From assembly GCF_000381025.1 (NCBI RefSeq), contig NZ_KB905815.1, positions 293,789 to 357,788 on the forward strand: a stretch of DNA of 64,000 nucleotides, read 5' to 3'. A program made the position numbers and the translations under genes. Under the pieces are notes generated by a model that saw only the letters and a program-made list of their open reading frames with translations, was not told where the DNA came from and made no database searches. How positions within the stretch are numbered: the stretch's first letter is position 1; every line of letters starts with the position of its first letter. The stretch comes from Streptomyces sulphureus DSM 40104. GTDB taxonomy: Bacteria > Actinomycetota > Actinomycetes > Streptomycetales > Streptomycetaceae. Shown piece by piece: positions 1 to 9,531 of the stretch.

Positions 1-427
<427 letters not shown>

Positions 428-1744
428 TCAGGCGCCCTGCTGCTCGGGGAAGCGCGCGGTGACCGCGCTGCCGTGCGCCGGCAGGTCCTCTGCCTCGGCG
501 AGCGCCACCACATGGTGGGCGACGTCGGCGAGGGCCTCGCGGGTGTAGTCGACGACGTGGATGCCGCGCAGGAAGGACTGGACCGACAGGCCCGAGGAAT
601 GGCAGGCGCAACCGCCGGTCGGCAGCACGTGGTTGGAGCCCGCGCAGTAGTCGCCGAGCGAGACGGGAGCCCAGGGCCCGACGAAGACGGCGCCGGCGTT
701 GCGGACCCGCGACGCCCAGTGCGCCGCGTCCTCCGTCTGGATCTCCAGGTGCTCGGCCGCGTAGCCGTCGACCACGGCGAGGCCGTCCTCCAGCGAGTCG
801 ACGAGGACGATGCCGGACTGCCGGCCGCCGAGCGCCTCGGTGATCCGCTCCCGGTGCTTCGCCGCGGAGGTCTGCACCTTCAACTCGGCCTCCACCGCGT
901 CGGCGAGCCGCTCGGAGGGGACGACGAGGACCGCGGCGGCGACCGGGTCGTGCTCGGCCTGGCTGATGAGGTCGGCGGCGAGGTGCGCCGGTTCCGCCGT
1001 CTCGTCGGCGAGGATCGCGATCTCGGTCGGGCCCGCCTCCGAGTCGATGCCGATACGGCCCTTGAGGAGCCGCTTGGCGGCGGCGACGTAGATGTTGCCG
1101 GGGCCCGTGACGAGCTGCGCGGGCCTGCACTCCTCGGTGCCGTAGGCGAACATGGCGACGGCCTGGGCGCCGCCGGCCGCGTGGACCTCGTCGACGCCGA
1201 GGAGGGCGCAGGCGGCGAGGGTCGTCGGGTGCGGGAGGCCGCCGAACTCGGCCTGCGGCGGCGAGCTGACGGCGAGCGACTCGACCCCCGCCTCCTGCGC
1301 GGGGACGACGTTCATGACGACGGAGCTCGGATAGACGGCCCGACCGCCCGGGACGTACAGGCCGACGCGCTCGACGGGCACCCACCGCTCGGTGACGGTG
1401 CCGCCGGGGACGACCCGGACCGTGGAGTCGGTGCGCCGCTGGTCGCGGTGGACGGTGCGGGCCCGCTCGATCGACTCCTCCAGGGCTGCGCGGACCCTCG
1501 GGTCGAGCTGCTCCAGCGCCTCGTCGAGAGCGGCCTGCGGCACGCGGACGCTGCTCTGCGTGACGCCGTCGAACCGCTGCGCGTACTCGCGGAGCGCCGC
1601 GGTGCCGCGATGGCGCACGTCGTCGCAGATCGGCCGCACCTTCTCCAGGGCGGCCTCGACGTCGAGTTCGGCACGGGGCAGCAGCTCGCGCGCGCGGGCG
1701 TCGGAGCCCGGCGCGGAGCCGCGCAGATCGATTCGGGAGATCAC
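428..1744 (-). CDS. hisD: Histidinol dehydrogenase HisD
   Basis: Zn-dependent, NAD-linked enzyme that oxidises L-histidinol to L-histidine, the last two steps of the pathway, in the cytoplasm. The 438 aa length is normal. Visible motifs are the SQAEHD zinc segment at 261-266 (Gln262 and His265 match the zinc ligands of the E. coli enzyme), the catalytic Glu331-His332 pair in AAEHLEI, and the [13 protein letters not shown] loop near 362-374 that carries another zinc ligand and a substrate-contacting His. The GTG start at 1744 gives VISRIDLRG, the usual Streptomyces N-terminus. It is the first gene of the leftward his operon, with hisC 30 nt downstream. The control region should be in the 310 nt to its right. 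Confidence 0.98.
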   Translation of the reverse strand: MISRIDLRGSAPGSDARARELLPRAELDVEAALEKVRPICDDVRHRGTAALREYAQRFDGVTQSSVRVPQAALDEALEQLDPRVRAALEESIERARTVHRDQRRTDSTVRVVPGGTVTERWVPVERVGLYVPGGRAVYPSSVVMNVVPAQEAGVESLAVSSPPQAEFGGLPHPTTLAACALLGVDEVHAAGGAQAVAMFAYGTEECRPAQLVTGPGNIYVAAAKRLLKGRIGIDSEAGPTEIAILADETAEPAHLAADLISQAEHDPVAAAVLVVPSERLADAVEAELKVQTSAAKHRERITEALGGRQSGIVLVDSLEDGLAVVDGYAAEHLEIQTEDAAHWASRVRNAGAVFVGPWAPVSLGDYCAGSNHVLPTGGCACHSSGLSVQSFLRGIHVVDYTREALADVAHHVVALAEAEDLPAHGSAVTARFPEQQGA

Positions 1745-2054
1745 GACTCCAGTCTCTCAGACACCGCGCGAGTCCCGGACATCGTTCCATCCTTCGGTAC
1801 ACCTTCGTGTACACCCCGTGCACAGGCGGGCGCCGACCGCTGCGCGAGGCGTCCCGCGGACCCCCACCGTTCCCGCCGTTCACGCCAACCGGTCGCCGGC
1901 GCAGGCCACTTGGGGACACGGGGCGGCTAACGTAGCGCAACGAACCGTCCGTCACCGGGTGCTGCGGTGTGTAGCCGGGAGTGGCGGGCGGAATCACCAG
2001 AGGAGAGCGGGGTCACTCGGAGCGACCCCGGCAGAGGCTAAGGGGTTGCGCTAC
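1745..2054. other. Divergent intergenic region hisD / membrane protein gene
   Basis: No gene is seen in these 310 nt. Two inverted repeats stand out. One is GTACAC-cttc-GTGTAC at 1797-1812, about 55 nt upstream of hisD. The other is CGGGGTC...GACCCCG at 2008-2030, directly upstream of the ribosome binding site of the rightward gene. No convincing -35/-10 pair was found for either direction. Confidence 0.5.
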
Positions 2055-3746
2055 GTGACCGATCCGCAGAGTGCAGGGGACCCGCCCGCGGGGCTGTCGC
2101 TCTCGACGGCCGAGTGGGCGCTGTGGCAGGCGTTCCGCAACGGCAGCACGCTCGACCTCCGCAGCGGACGCGCGGAGCACGACGATCCCAACGGCGACGC
2201 CGAGTGGGGCCCGGAGCGCACCGTGCGCGCCCGCGTCGTCGCGCTGCTCCTGCTCCACGGCCCCGCCGCGCTGCTGGGCCGTGTGACCTCGCTCCACCTC
2301 GTCGGCGCCCAGGTCAGCGGGTGCCTCGACCTCTCGGGCGGCAGCGTCGACCCGTTCTTCGAGTTCCGCCACTGCCGCTTCCAGGACGAGGTGCGGATGC
2401 CCGAAGCGCACGTGCGCACCGGCAGGTTCGTCGACTGCTACCTGCCGAGGCTGGAGGCCGCCCGCCTCACCACCGAGGGCGACCTCCACCTGCCGCGGTG
2501 CAGCATCCCCTCCGGTATCCGCCTCACCGACGCGGTGATCGGCACCGATCTGCTCCTCAACCAGGCCACGATCGGCAGCGCTCCGAGGGACGGCGCCCTC
2601 CCCGCCCCCTCCCCCGCCGACGCCGTGCACCGGCCGACGCGGCTGCCGGCCCGCGCCCGGGCCATCGCTGCCGACGGCATCAGCGTGGGCCAGGAGCTCC
2701 AGGCGAGCCTGTTACGCACCGACGGCGAGGTGAGCCTCCGCGGCGCGACGATCGGCTCCTCGCTGGAGATGCTCGGCACGGTGCTGCGCAACCGGCACGG
2801 CCGACACGCGCTCTACGCACCGCAGTTGACGGTCGAGCAGACGGCGAGCTTCGCCGACGCGCACCGCAGCCAGGCCGCGCACCTCCAGGGCACACCGACG
2901 AGCGCCATGCCGGTTGCGACCGGCGGGCGCGTCGTGCCGCGGGACGCGCGCTGGCGCACCAAGCGGTTCGAGTGCACGGGCGGGATGGTCCTCGACGACG
3001 GCAGGTTCGGCTCCGCGCTGATGATCGAGAACGCCCGCTTCGTCCTCCAGCGCGACCAGGAGCTCTCGCTGCGTCGCATCACGGCGCCCGAACTCGCGTT
3101 CACCCCGCAGCCTCCGGAGCGCGGCCTCGTCGTCCTCTCCGGCGCCACCGTCGAGAAGCTGCTGGACCGGGTGGGCAGTTGGCCGGACGGGCAGCGGCTG
3201 TGGATGGCCGGCTTCAGCTACCGGCACGCGATACCGAAGGAGGGGCACTTCAACGTCCGGGAGCGCCTCGCCTGGGTCGCCTCCGCCACCCCCGAGTACA
3301 GCCCGGAGCCGTACGAGCAACTCGCCACCGTCTACCGGCAGAGCGGCGAGGACACCAACGCGCGCACCGTCCTCCTCGCAAAGCAGCGGCGCAGGCGCGA
3401 GACGCTGCCGCTCGTCGGCAAGGTCTGGGGCTACCTCCAGGACTGGACGGTCGCCTACGGCTACCGTCCTGCGCAGGCCGCCGTGTGGATGGCGGTGCTG
3501 TGGGCGTCGGGGGCCCTCTACTTCGCCGGCCATCCGCCCACCGAGGTCGTACCCGAGGAGTCTCCGCAGTGGAACGCACCGCTCTACGCGCTCGACCTGC
3601 TGCTGCCCGTGATCAGCTTCGGGCAGGACACCGCCTGGGACCCTCCGGGGAACGGGCAGTGGGTCGCGGCCCTGATGATCGTGCTCGGCTGGACGCTCGC
3701 CACCACGGTCGCCGCCGGCGCCACCCGCTTGCTGCGCAGGCAGTGA
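2055..3746 (+). CDS. Membrane-anchored protein with beta-helix-like repeat region
   Basis: Function unknown; I recall homologues in Streptomyces being annotated as membrane-associated oxidoreductase, but no nucleotide-binding motif is visible to support that. The 563 aa protein begins with an acidic segment. Residues about 70-360 form a pentapeptide-like, beta-helix-like array with alternating small and aliphatic residues (for example LVGAQVSGCLDLSGGSV and TEGDLHLPRCSIPSGIRL). A linker containing EPYEQLATVYRQSGED resembles one TPR-like helix pair. The C-terminus has about three membrane segments (AAVWMAVLWASGALYFAG, YALDLLLPVISFG, WVAALMIVLGWTLATTVAAG). The GTG start at 2055 has AAGGGG at 2040-2045; an in-frame TTG at 2046 is less likely. 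It is divergent from hisD. Confidence 0.75.
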   Translation: MTDPQSAGDPPAGLSLSTAEWALWQAFRNGSTLDLRSGRAEHDDPNGDAEWGPERTVRARVVALLLLHGPAALLGRVTSLHLVGAQVSGCLDLSGGSVDPFFEFRHCRFQDEVRMPEAHVRTGRFVDCYLPRLEAARLTTEGDLHLPRCSIPSGIRLTDAVIGTDLLLNQATIGSAPRDGALPAPSPADAVHRPTRLPARARAIAADGISVGQELQASLLRTDGEVSLRGATIGSSLEMLGTVLRNRHGRHALYAPQLTVEQTASFADAHRSQAAHLQGTPTSAMPVATGGRVVPRDARWRTKRFECTGGMVLDDGRFGSALMIENARFVLQRDQELSLRRITAPELAFTPQPPERGLVVLSGATVEKLLDRVGSWPDGQRLWMAGFSYRHAIPKEGHFNVRERLAWVASATPEYSPEPYEQLATVYRQSGEDTNARTVLLAKQRRRRETLPLVGKVWGYLQDWTVAYGYRPAQAAVWMAVLWASGALYFAGHPPTEVVPEESPQWNAPLYALDLLLPVISFGQDTAWDPPGNGQWVAALMIVLGWTLATTVAAGATRLLRRQ

Positions 3747-3813
3747 CGCCGAGCCGGCCGCCTGTCGGGCAGCAGGCTGCCGGCACGGTCGCCACAGCCG
3801 CCCCGTAAGGCTT

Positions 3814-3819
3814 TAGGCT
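3814..3819 (+). promoter_or_regulatory. Putative -10 element (TAGGCT) for a leaderless start
   Basis: TAGGCT ends 8 nt before the GTG at 3828 and no Shine-Dalgarno sequence lies between them. This is the spacing expected when transcription begins at the start codon. No good -35 is visible. Confidence 0.35.
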
Positions 3820-3827
3820 TACCGGTC

Positions 3828-4598
3828 GTGACCACCGCGCTTCCGCTCTTCCCGCTCAACTCGGTACTCTTCCCCGGCCTCGTGCTGCCGCTGAGCGTCT
3901 TCGAGCCCCGGTACCGCGCGCTCGTAGGCGACTTGCAGGCGCTTCCCGAGGGGCAGCCGAGACTCTTCGGCGTCGTCGCCATCAAGGACGGGTACGAGGT
4001 GGCACCGACCGCCGTCGGCCTTCCCGACTCGGCACCGCCCACCGGCACGGAACCGGCCGCCGGCTTCGGCGAGGACCCGATCCGCGCCTTCCACGAGATC
4101 GGCTGCATCGCCGACGCCTCGACGATCCGCGAGACCGCCGGCGCCCTCGAGGAGGAGGAAGCCGAGACCCCGGCCGAGCGGTTCGAGGTCCTCGCCACCG
4201 GCACCACGCGCTTCCGGCTCCACTCGGTCGACGCGAGCGGCCCCTACCTCACCGGCGAGATCGAGGAGCTTCCCGAGGAGGAGGGCGACGGTGCCGGCGC
4301 GCTCGCCTCCGGGGTGCTGCGGGCCTTCCGCTCGTACCAGAAGCGGCTCGCGGGCGCGCGCGAGCGGACCCTCGCCGAGGATCAGGAACTCCCGGACGAG
4401 CCGTCCGTCGTCTCCTACCTCGTCGCCGCCGCCACGATCCTCGACGTCCCCACGAAGCAGCGGCTCCTCCAGGCGCCCGACACCGCGACGAGACTCGCGG
4501 ACGAGCTGCGCCTCCTGCGCCGCGAGACCTCGACGATCGCCAAGCTCCCCTCGGTCCCCGCCGTGGACCTGACCAAGTCGCCGACCAGCCCCAACTGA
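3828..4598 (+). CDS. LON peptidase substrate-binding domain protein
   Basis: A stand-alone version of the N-terminal substrate-recognition domain of Lon protease, without the AAA+ and peptidase parts. The protein is 256 aa and starts TTALPLFPLNSVLFPGLVLP, the hallmark of the LON N-domain, followed by SVFEPRYRALV. Residues about 95-125 are an acidic, family-specific insertion (ETAGALEEEEAETPAERFEVL). The C-terminal half is helical and ends near VDLTKSPTSPN. Its biological role is not established; such proteins may bind unfolded substrates. The GTG start at 3828 is fixed by the conserved N-terminus and is probably leaderless. The ybaK-like gene follows 38 nt downstream and may be co-transcribed. 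Confidence 0.9.
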   Translation: MTTALPLFPLNSVLFPGLVLPLSVFEPRYRALVGDLQALPEGQPRLFGVVAIKDGYEVAPTAVGLPDSAPPTGTEPAAGFGEDPIRAFHEIGCIADASTIRETAGALEEEEAETPAERFEVLATGTTRFRLHSVDASGPYLTGEIEELPEEEGDGAGALASGVLRAFRSYQKRLAGARERTLAEDQELPDEPSVVSYLVAAATILDVPTKQRLLQAPDTATRLADELRLLRRETSTIAKLPSVPAVDLTKSPTSPN

Positions 4599-4636
4599 CC
4601 CGCCGCCGACGCGAGTCGACCGCAGGAGAACCGTCC

Positions 4637-5131
4637 ATGGCGAAGAAGAAGCAGGCCGCCGCGCCGACCCCCGCGGTGGCCGCGGCCACCGCCGCAGGCG
4701 TCGCCTTCACCACCCACGCGTACGCGCACGACCCGGCAGCACCCTCCTACGGCGGCGAGGCGGCCGAGGCGCTCGGCGTCCCGCCCGCGCAGGTCTTCAA
4801 GACGCTCCTCGCCGAGGCCGGAGGGGAGTTGACGGTCGCCGTCGTGCCCGTCTCCGCCTCGCTCGACCTCAAGGCGCTCGCCTCGGCGGCCGGTGCCAAG
4901 CGCGCCGTCATGGCAGAACCCGACGCCGCCGAGCGCGCCACGGGGTACGTCCTCGGGGGCATCTCCCCGCTCGGCCAGCGCCGCCGGCTGCGCACGGTCC
5001 TCGACTCCTCGGCGGCCGCACTCCCCACCGTGCACGTCTCGGCGGGCCGCCGCGGCCTGGAGATCGAGCTGGCCCCCGACGACCTGGCACGTCTCACCGA
5101 CGCCGTTTTCGCACCGATCGCCCGGTTCTGA
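4637..5131 (+). CDS. ybaK: YbaK/EbsC-type aminoacyl-tRNA deacylase (Cys-tRNA(Pro) deacylase)
   Basis: Predicted editing enzyme that hydrolyses Cys-tRNA(Pro) mischarged by prolyl-tRNA synthetase. The protein is 164 aa, the usual size. After a lysine/alanine-rich N-terminus it shows the YbaK fold landmarks: the conserved lysine in PAQVFKTLLAE (Lys55), the VVPVSASLDLKALASAAGAK segment, and the YVLGGISPLGQRRRLRTVLD active-site region. The ATG at 4637 has a CAGGAG-type ribosome binding site nearby. It lies 38 nt downstream of the LON-domain gene on the same strand. Family assignment is strong. The precise substrate (Cys versus other misacylated tRNAs) cannot be read from sequence. Confidence 0.92.
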   Translation: MAKKKQAAAPTPAVAAATAAGVAFTTHAYAHDPAAPSYGGEAAEALGVPPAQVFKTLLAEAGGELTVAVVPVSASLDLKALASAAGAKRAVMAEPDAAERATGYVLGGISPLGQRRRLRTVLDSSAAALPTVHVSAGRRGLEIELAPDDLARLTDAVFAPIARF

Positions 5132-5174
5132 ACCCACAGCCGATCGGCGTGCGGGGCACGGGAGTTCGGGCGCC

Positions 5175-5870
5175 TCAGGCGGACGGCTGCGGCTGTCCGT
5201 GCGCCTCGCCGCCCGGCTCGTCCTCGCGCTCGACGAAGACCGCGGTGAGCAGGAGATGGACGAGGACGGCCGCGAACGGCCAGGCGAGCAGTGCGCCCTT
5301 CGCCTGGAGGCGGAGCGGCGCTTCGAAGGTGGCGTTCTTCCCCGCCTCGGCTGCCGCCTTCGCGAGATCCTGCTCGGGCCCGAGGACGGTGCCGACGCCC
5401 CAGGCGAGCAGCGAGGCGAGCAACCCGCCGACGGCGAGCCCGACGGCGAGCCCCATCCCCCCGCGCCTGCGGACGAGGAAGAGGACGACGCCGCTGACGG
5501 CACCGAAGGCGAGCCCCACGAGCGTGAACACTCCGTCGGCGCCCACGGCTTCCTCGCCCTCGGGGTCCTTGAGGTAGACCGCTCCGCCGTCCGTGAGGAG
5601 CGGGACGCGCGGGGCGAGCCAGAGCCAGAGGAGGCCCAGCAGCACGCCCGTGACGCCGACGGCGAGCGCGCAGAGCGCCCCGTCGCGCAGTTCCCTGCGG
5701 ACGTCCACCGGCTCGGGCGGCGGGGCCGCCGCACCCCAGGCCGAGTGCGTGGCGCCCTGGTCGGCCGGGGAGGGAGGCGGTGTGGCGGGGCCGTAACCCC
5801 ACGCGGGCTGCGGAGGGCTGGAAGAGTCGGGGCGGTGGGGCTCAGGCGTCGGTGCGGTCACGGACGCCAT
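5175..5870 (-). CDS. Small polytopic membrane protein with proline-rich N-terminal tail (DUF2567-like)
   Basis: Function unknown. The protein is 231 aa. Residues 1-55 are a disordered Pro/Ala/Ser-rich tail, followed by RRELRDGALCALAVGVTG and four membrane segments: VGVTGVLLGLLWLWLAPRV, VFTLVGLAFGAVSGVVLFLV, GLAVGLAVGGLLASLLAWGV and LAWPFAAVLVHLLLTAVFV. The layout matches actinobacterial DUF2567 membrane proteins, though I assign that from memory of the pattern. It ends convergently with the ybaK-like gene, 43 nt apart. The ATG at 5870 is chosen because the frame upstream looks non-coding; the nearby GTG in the same frame remains possible. Confidence 0.75.
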   Translation of the reverse strand: MASVTAPTPEPHRPDSSSPPQPAWGYGPATPPPSPADQGATHSAWGAAAPPPEPVDVRRELRDGALCALAVGVTGVLLGLLWLWLAPRVPLLTDGGAVYLKDPEGEEAVGADGVFTLVGLAFGAVSGVVLFLVRRRGGMGLAVGLAVGGLLASLLAWGVGTVLGPEQDLAKAAAEAGKNATFEAPLRLQAKGALLAWPFAAVLVHLLLTAVFVEREDEPGGEAHGQPQPSA

Positions 5871-5958
5871 CGTGCCAGGCCCGACGGCGGGCGCGTGGGG
5901 CGACCCGGAAGCGGATGGCCGGCACAACCGTCGGCGCGCGGCCGTCGGCGCACAACCG

Positions 5959-6777
5959 TCAGCGCGCGGCCGCCCAGCGGTACGCCCGCGTCGCGACGGC
6001 GAGCGAGACGAACCCGACCGCCGCGCACACGCCGAGGTCCACGAGGATCGCCCCCCAGGCCGGGCTCGGCGTGAAGGTGGCCGCGAGCGCCTCGACCCCG
6101 TAGGTCGACGGCAGCAGGTCGCGCAGCCACTGCACGGGGAGCGGCAGCCGCTCCGGCGGCAGCACCCCGAGCAGCAGCGCCGCCGACATGCCCAACTGTC
6201 CGCAGAGCGTCGCGAGTTCGGGACGCGGCGCGAGGAGCCCCAGTGCGGCTCCGAGACCGGCCAGCGCCGCACCCGCGAGCGGGATGACGGCCGCGAGAAT
6301 CCACAGCCCGGCGAGCGGGAGCTGGAAGAGGACGCTTCCGGCCACGGCGGTGAAGACGACGCCCGGCACCGTGAAGGACGCGTACGCCCCCGCCGTCCCG
6401 AGGACGACGGACGCGGGCGGGGCCGGCAGCGTCGCGTAGTGGTCGAGGCCGCCGCCCGCGCGCAGCCGGCCGAAGTACTGCGCCAGCAGGTTGAGTCCGA
6501 CGAACGCCACCACGAGCACGCTCGCGCCCGAGACGACCGCCCGCGCCTCGTCGCCGCCGTCGACGACCCCGCGCATCAGGACCATGATGCCGAGCGACTG
6601 GAAGGTCGCGACGAAGAGCAGCGGAATCCGCGAGACCCTCGCCCGCGACAGTTGTGCCCGATAGACGGCGGCGAGCGCGGGGACGAACCCCGCGCCGGGC
6701 GCGAGCACGGCCTGTTCCGGCTCGGCTCGCCGCGGTCCTGCGGTGGTTGCGGCTTTCTCCGTCGCGGTGGTGCTCAC
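5959..6777 (-). CDS. ABC-2 type transporter permease
   Basis: Membrane subunit of an ABC exporter; the substrate is unknown. The 272 aa protein has a cytoplasmic N-terminus of about 35 residues and six hydrophobic segments, including LLFVATFQSLGIMVLM, VLVVAFVGLNLLAQYFG, LWILAAVIPLAGAALAGLG and LVDLGVCAAVGFVSLAVA. The PSTYGVEALAATF motif before the last segment is typical of ABC-2 permeases. The GTG start at 6777 has an AGGGGCAGG stretch immediately upstream; an ATG at 6819 in the same frame would add 14 residues. It lies 64 nt downstream of the ATPase gene and the two surely form one transporter. Confidence 0.88.
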   Translation of the reverse strand: MSTTATEKAATTAGPRRAEPEQAVLAPGAGFVPALAAVYRAQLSRARVSRIPLLFVATFQSLGIMVLMRGVVDGGDEARAVVSGASVLVVAFVGLNLLAQYFGRLRAGGGLDHYATLPAPPASVVLGTAGAYASFTVPGVVFTAVAGSVLFQLPLAGLWILAAVIPLAGAALAGLGAALGLLAPRPELATLCGQLGMSAALLLGVLPPERLPLPVQWLRDLLPSTYGVEALAATFTPSPAWGAILVDLGVCAAVGFVSLAVATRAYRWAAAR

Positions 6778-6841
6778 ACCCTGCCCCTCGTCGTCGGCCG
6801 GCTCGCCCACTCGTCGCACACGGCGCCGCGCTCCGGCCTGC

Positions 6842-7867
6842 TCACGCCTTCACCAGGCCCTCGCCGCTCCCGCCGAGCGCCAGGTAGACGTCCTCCAGGC
6901 TCGGCGTCGCCAGCGTGAAGTCGTCGAGCGCGGCGAACGCCTCCCCTCCCGTGACGGCGGTGACCGCCGAGCGCGCCTGCTCGGGCGGCAGCCGCAACGT
7001 CCACCTGCGCCCCGACACGGCGGCGCTGCCGTGGAGTTCGGCGACCTCGGGGACGTCGAGCGGCGCGCGTTCGCGCCACACGAGCTCGAGCCGCACGTCG
7101 TCCCCGACGAGCGCCTTGAGCCCGCCGGGGGTGTCGCAGGCGATCACCCTGCCCGTGTCCATCACGGCCACCCGGTCGAGCACCGTCTCCGCCTCGATCA
7201 CGTTGTGCGTCACCAGCACCACGGTGGTGCCCCGCGCCCTGCGCCGGTCGACGGCGGCCCACACGGCGCGGCGGGCGTGCGGGTCCATGCCCGTCGTCGG
7301 CTCGTCGAGGACGAGGAGCGGGCGGTCGCCGACGAGCGCGGCGGCGCAGCAGGCGAGCCGGCGTTGGCCGCCGGAGAGGCGGTTGAGCGGGCGGTCCCGG
7401 AGCACGGTGAGGCCCAGCTCGTCGAGGACGGCGTCGGACTCCGCGACGGCCGCGGCGGCGTCGAGGCCGCGGAGCCTCGCCGTGGTCTCCGCCGCGAGGC
7501 GGACGGTGAGTTCGTCGAGTGCCGTGGACTCCTGACCGAGGTAGGCGAGGAGCCGGGCCGCCCGCGCGGGGTGGCGTACGAGGTCGTGGCCGAGGACGCG
7601 GATCGTGCCGCTGTCGGGCCGCAGCAGACCGGTGAGCTGGCGCACGAGTGTGGACTTGCCCGCGCCGTTCGGACCGAGGAGGCCGAAGATCTCACCGCGG
7701 TGCACACGGAGGCTGACGCCGTCGCTCGCCCGCACCTGCGGCACGGCGGGGGCGCCCCGGCGGACGCGTCCCTGCCGGTACGTCTTGACCAGCTCCCCCA
7801 GCTCCACGGCGACCTGCGCGGGTGCCGACTCCACGCTCTCCACCGCCTGCCGAGTGCCCGATTCCAC
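6842..7867 (-). CDS. ABC transporter ATP-binding protein
   Basis: ATPase subunit partnering the ABC-2 permease encoded just downstream. It is 341 aa. The Walker A motif GPNGAGKST is at 65-73, the signature LSGGQRRLA at about 164-172, Walker B LLVLDEPTTGMDP follows, and the switch histidine is in VLVTHN. All catalytic motifs are intact. The last 90 residues (after VLDRVAVMDTGRVIACDTP) form the DrrA-like C-terminal domain common in drug or lipid exporters. The GTG start at 7867 is uncertain, because a GTG about nine codons further in would also work. No regulator is adjacent, so substrate and control are unknown. Confidence 0.92.
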   Translation of the reverse strand: MESGTRQAVESVESAPAQVAVELGELVKTYRQGRVRRGAPAVPQVRASDGVSLRVHRGEIFGLLGPNGAGKSTLVRQLTGLLRPDSGTIRVLGHDLVRHPARAARLLAYLGQESTALDELTVRLAAETTARLRGLDAAAAVAESDAVLDELGLTVLRDRPLNRLSGGQRRLACCAAALVGDRPLLVLDEPTTGMDPHARRAVWAAVDRRRARGTTVVLVTHNVIEAETVLDRVAVMDTGRVIACDTPGGLKALVGDDVRLELVWRERAPLDVPEVAELHGSAAVSGRRWTLRLPPEQARSAVTAVTGGEAFAALDDFTLATPSLEDVYLALGGSGEGLVKA

Positions 7868-7923
7868 GAACCACGAGGGTACGCGCCGCCGCCGCGCGCA
7901 CGGCCGTCAGCCCCCCGCCGGGG

Positions 7924-9165
7924 TCACTCGCCGGCGGGGGCGTGCTCGGAACGGGCTCCGGTGAGGTCGTCGACCTGGCGCCAGAAGCCTGCCCGGATCG
8001 CGTAGCGGTCGTGCTCGTCGATCTGGTCGTCCTTGTGCGCGAGCAGGCCGAACCGTGCGGCGTAGCGCAGGAGTTCACCGTCGATGCGGTGCGGGATGCG
8101 GGGGTACTCGGTGGAGAGGCGCTGCACGTCGCTCCGGTTGGTGAGGCGTTTGAGCCAGCGGCGCGCGAAGACCTGCCCGACCTCGAAAGGGTCGCCGCTC
8201 ACCTCGGTGATGTCCTCCTCGCGGTCGGCCCACCGCTGCTCGGCCGAGGTGAGTTGGGCGAGCATCGGCAGCCCCGCGGTCTCGGACGACTCGCCCGGGG
8301 TGCGGTCGACCATGCCCTTGTCCGACGACCAGCGCAGGGTGGCGCTGGGGAGGACGCCGTTCGCCGCCGCGGCGCGGCTCAGTCCTGCGAGGTCCTTGGG
8401 CGTGGGCACGCCCTGGTTCTCGGCACGGGGCGCGGGGGCCTGGCCCGCCTCCGCCGCCGGCTCCGCGCTGCCGTGCTCGGATCGGGGCGCCTCGTCGGCG
8501 AGTTCGGCCCTGCGGTTGCCGGGGGCGCTGCCGTTCTTCGACGTCTCGGGGAGCGGCGCGGAGAGGATAGCGGCGATCTCGGGGCGCGGCTCCTGCGGTG
8601 CGCAGGGCGCGACCGGTTCCTTGGCGCGGGCGACGCCTGTGAGCCAGGTGCGGTCGAGGACGCGGCGCTCGTCCGCCTCCGCGACGAGGTCCTCCGACTG
8701 GTTGTAGTCGCCGTCGGCGGCCTGCACCGCCCACAGGTGGACGGCGACTCCGTGCTCCTTCGCCGACATCAGCCCGGGCAGCAGGTCGCCGTCGCCCGTC
8801 ACCAGCACGATGTCGGAACAGGCCCGGTTGCGGGCGAGTTCGGTGAGCTCGGCGTGCATCGCCGCGTCGACGCCCTTCTGCGCCCAGCGCCCGTCGGTGC
8901 GGGTGAGCGCGCCGAGCCGGACGGTGACGCGGGGCATCACGCGCAGCCGGCGGTGCTCGGGTTGGGGGACGCGGTCCGGGGCGCCGTCGAACCAGTAGAT
9001 GCGGAGCAGGGAGCAGCCGGTGTCGCGTTCGGCGCGCTCGCGGAGGCCGGCGACGAGCGCCGCGTGGTCGACGCTGATCCGGGAGCGCACCGGCTCGCCG
9101 GCGAGGAGGCTCGCCGCAGCTCCCAACAGGTACCCGGCGTCCACCAGGACAACGCAGCGGTTCAC
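7924..9165 (-). CDS. NYN-domain (PIN-like, LabA/DUF88-type) protein
   Basis: Predicted metal-dependent RNase-like domain protein; the target is unknown. The 413 aa protein opens with the NYN core: LVDAGYLL (Asp9), KGVDAAMHAELTEL (Asp100) and LVTGDGDLLPGL (Asp125, Asp127). These supply the acidic cluster expected for a PIN/FLAP-like nuclease. Residues about 185-280 are low complexity (Pro/Ala/Glu). The C-terminal 130 residues (from LPMLAQLTSAEQRWADREED to DDLTGARSEHAPAGE) form a conserved helical region of unknown role. The GTG start at 9165 sits right before CVVLVDAGY, with GGAG 10 nt upstream. It follows the his-side genes on the minus strand and is divergent from the small gene at 9532. Confidence 0.85.
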   Translation of the reverse strand: MNRCVVLVDAGYLLGAAASLLAGEPVRSRISVDHAALVAGLRERAERDTGCSLLRIYWFDGAPDRVPQPEHRRLRVMPRVTVRLGALTRTDGRWAQKGVDAAMHAELTELARNRACSDIVLVTGDGDLLPGLMSAKEHGVAVHLWAVQAADGDYNQSEDLVAEADERRVLDRTWLTGVARAKEPVAPCAPQEPRPEIAAILSAPLPETSKNGSAPGNRRAELADEAPRSEHGSAEPAAEAGQAPAPRAENQGVPTPKDLAGLSRAAAANGVLPSATLRWSSDKGMVDRTPGESSETAGLPMLAQLTSAEQRWADREEDITEVSGDPFEVGQVFARRWLKRLTNRSDVQRLSTEYPRIPHRIDGELLRYAARFGLLAHKDDQIDEHDRYAIRAGFWRQVDDLTGARSEHAPAGE

Positions 9166-9531
9166 GATCCACCCACTCCCGTCGGCATGTCCCACCTGGG
9201 CTGCCTGCTTCGAGGTCTCCCAAAGCTTTCTTCGGGTTCTTCGAGTCTGCCCGAGCGTACGGGTGTTAGCAGCCCGCATCGAACGTCGGCGTGGCGTTGT
9301 GGCCACCGGTTCCGGCCTCCCGATCGCCCCAAGTGCCGCCGTGCCGGCCCCGCGAGGGCACGACAGGGCAACCCACGCAGCCCTCGAGCGCGCACTTCGC
9401 CGCAGCCCACCCGCCGCAGAGAAGCAGACTTTGCCCGCTTTACCCAGAAACCATCCGACATGCAGACTTTCATCCCTCGTGCAACGCTTGCCGTGGTCGA
9501 CCGGTTCGAGGTCCCCAGGAGGCGAACGGAC
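9166..9531. other. Divergent intergenic region (NYN gene / small basic protein gene)
   Basis: No gene or clear -35/-10 pair was recognised in 366 nt. The right end carries the strong AGGAGG ribosome binding site of the gene at 9532. Confidence 0.4.
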
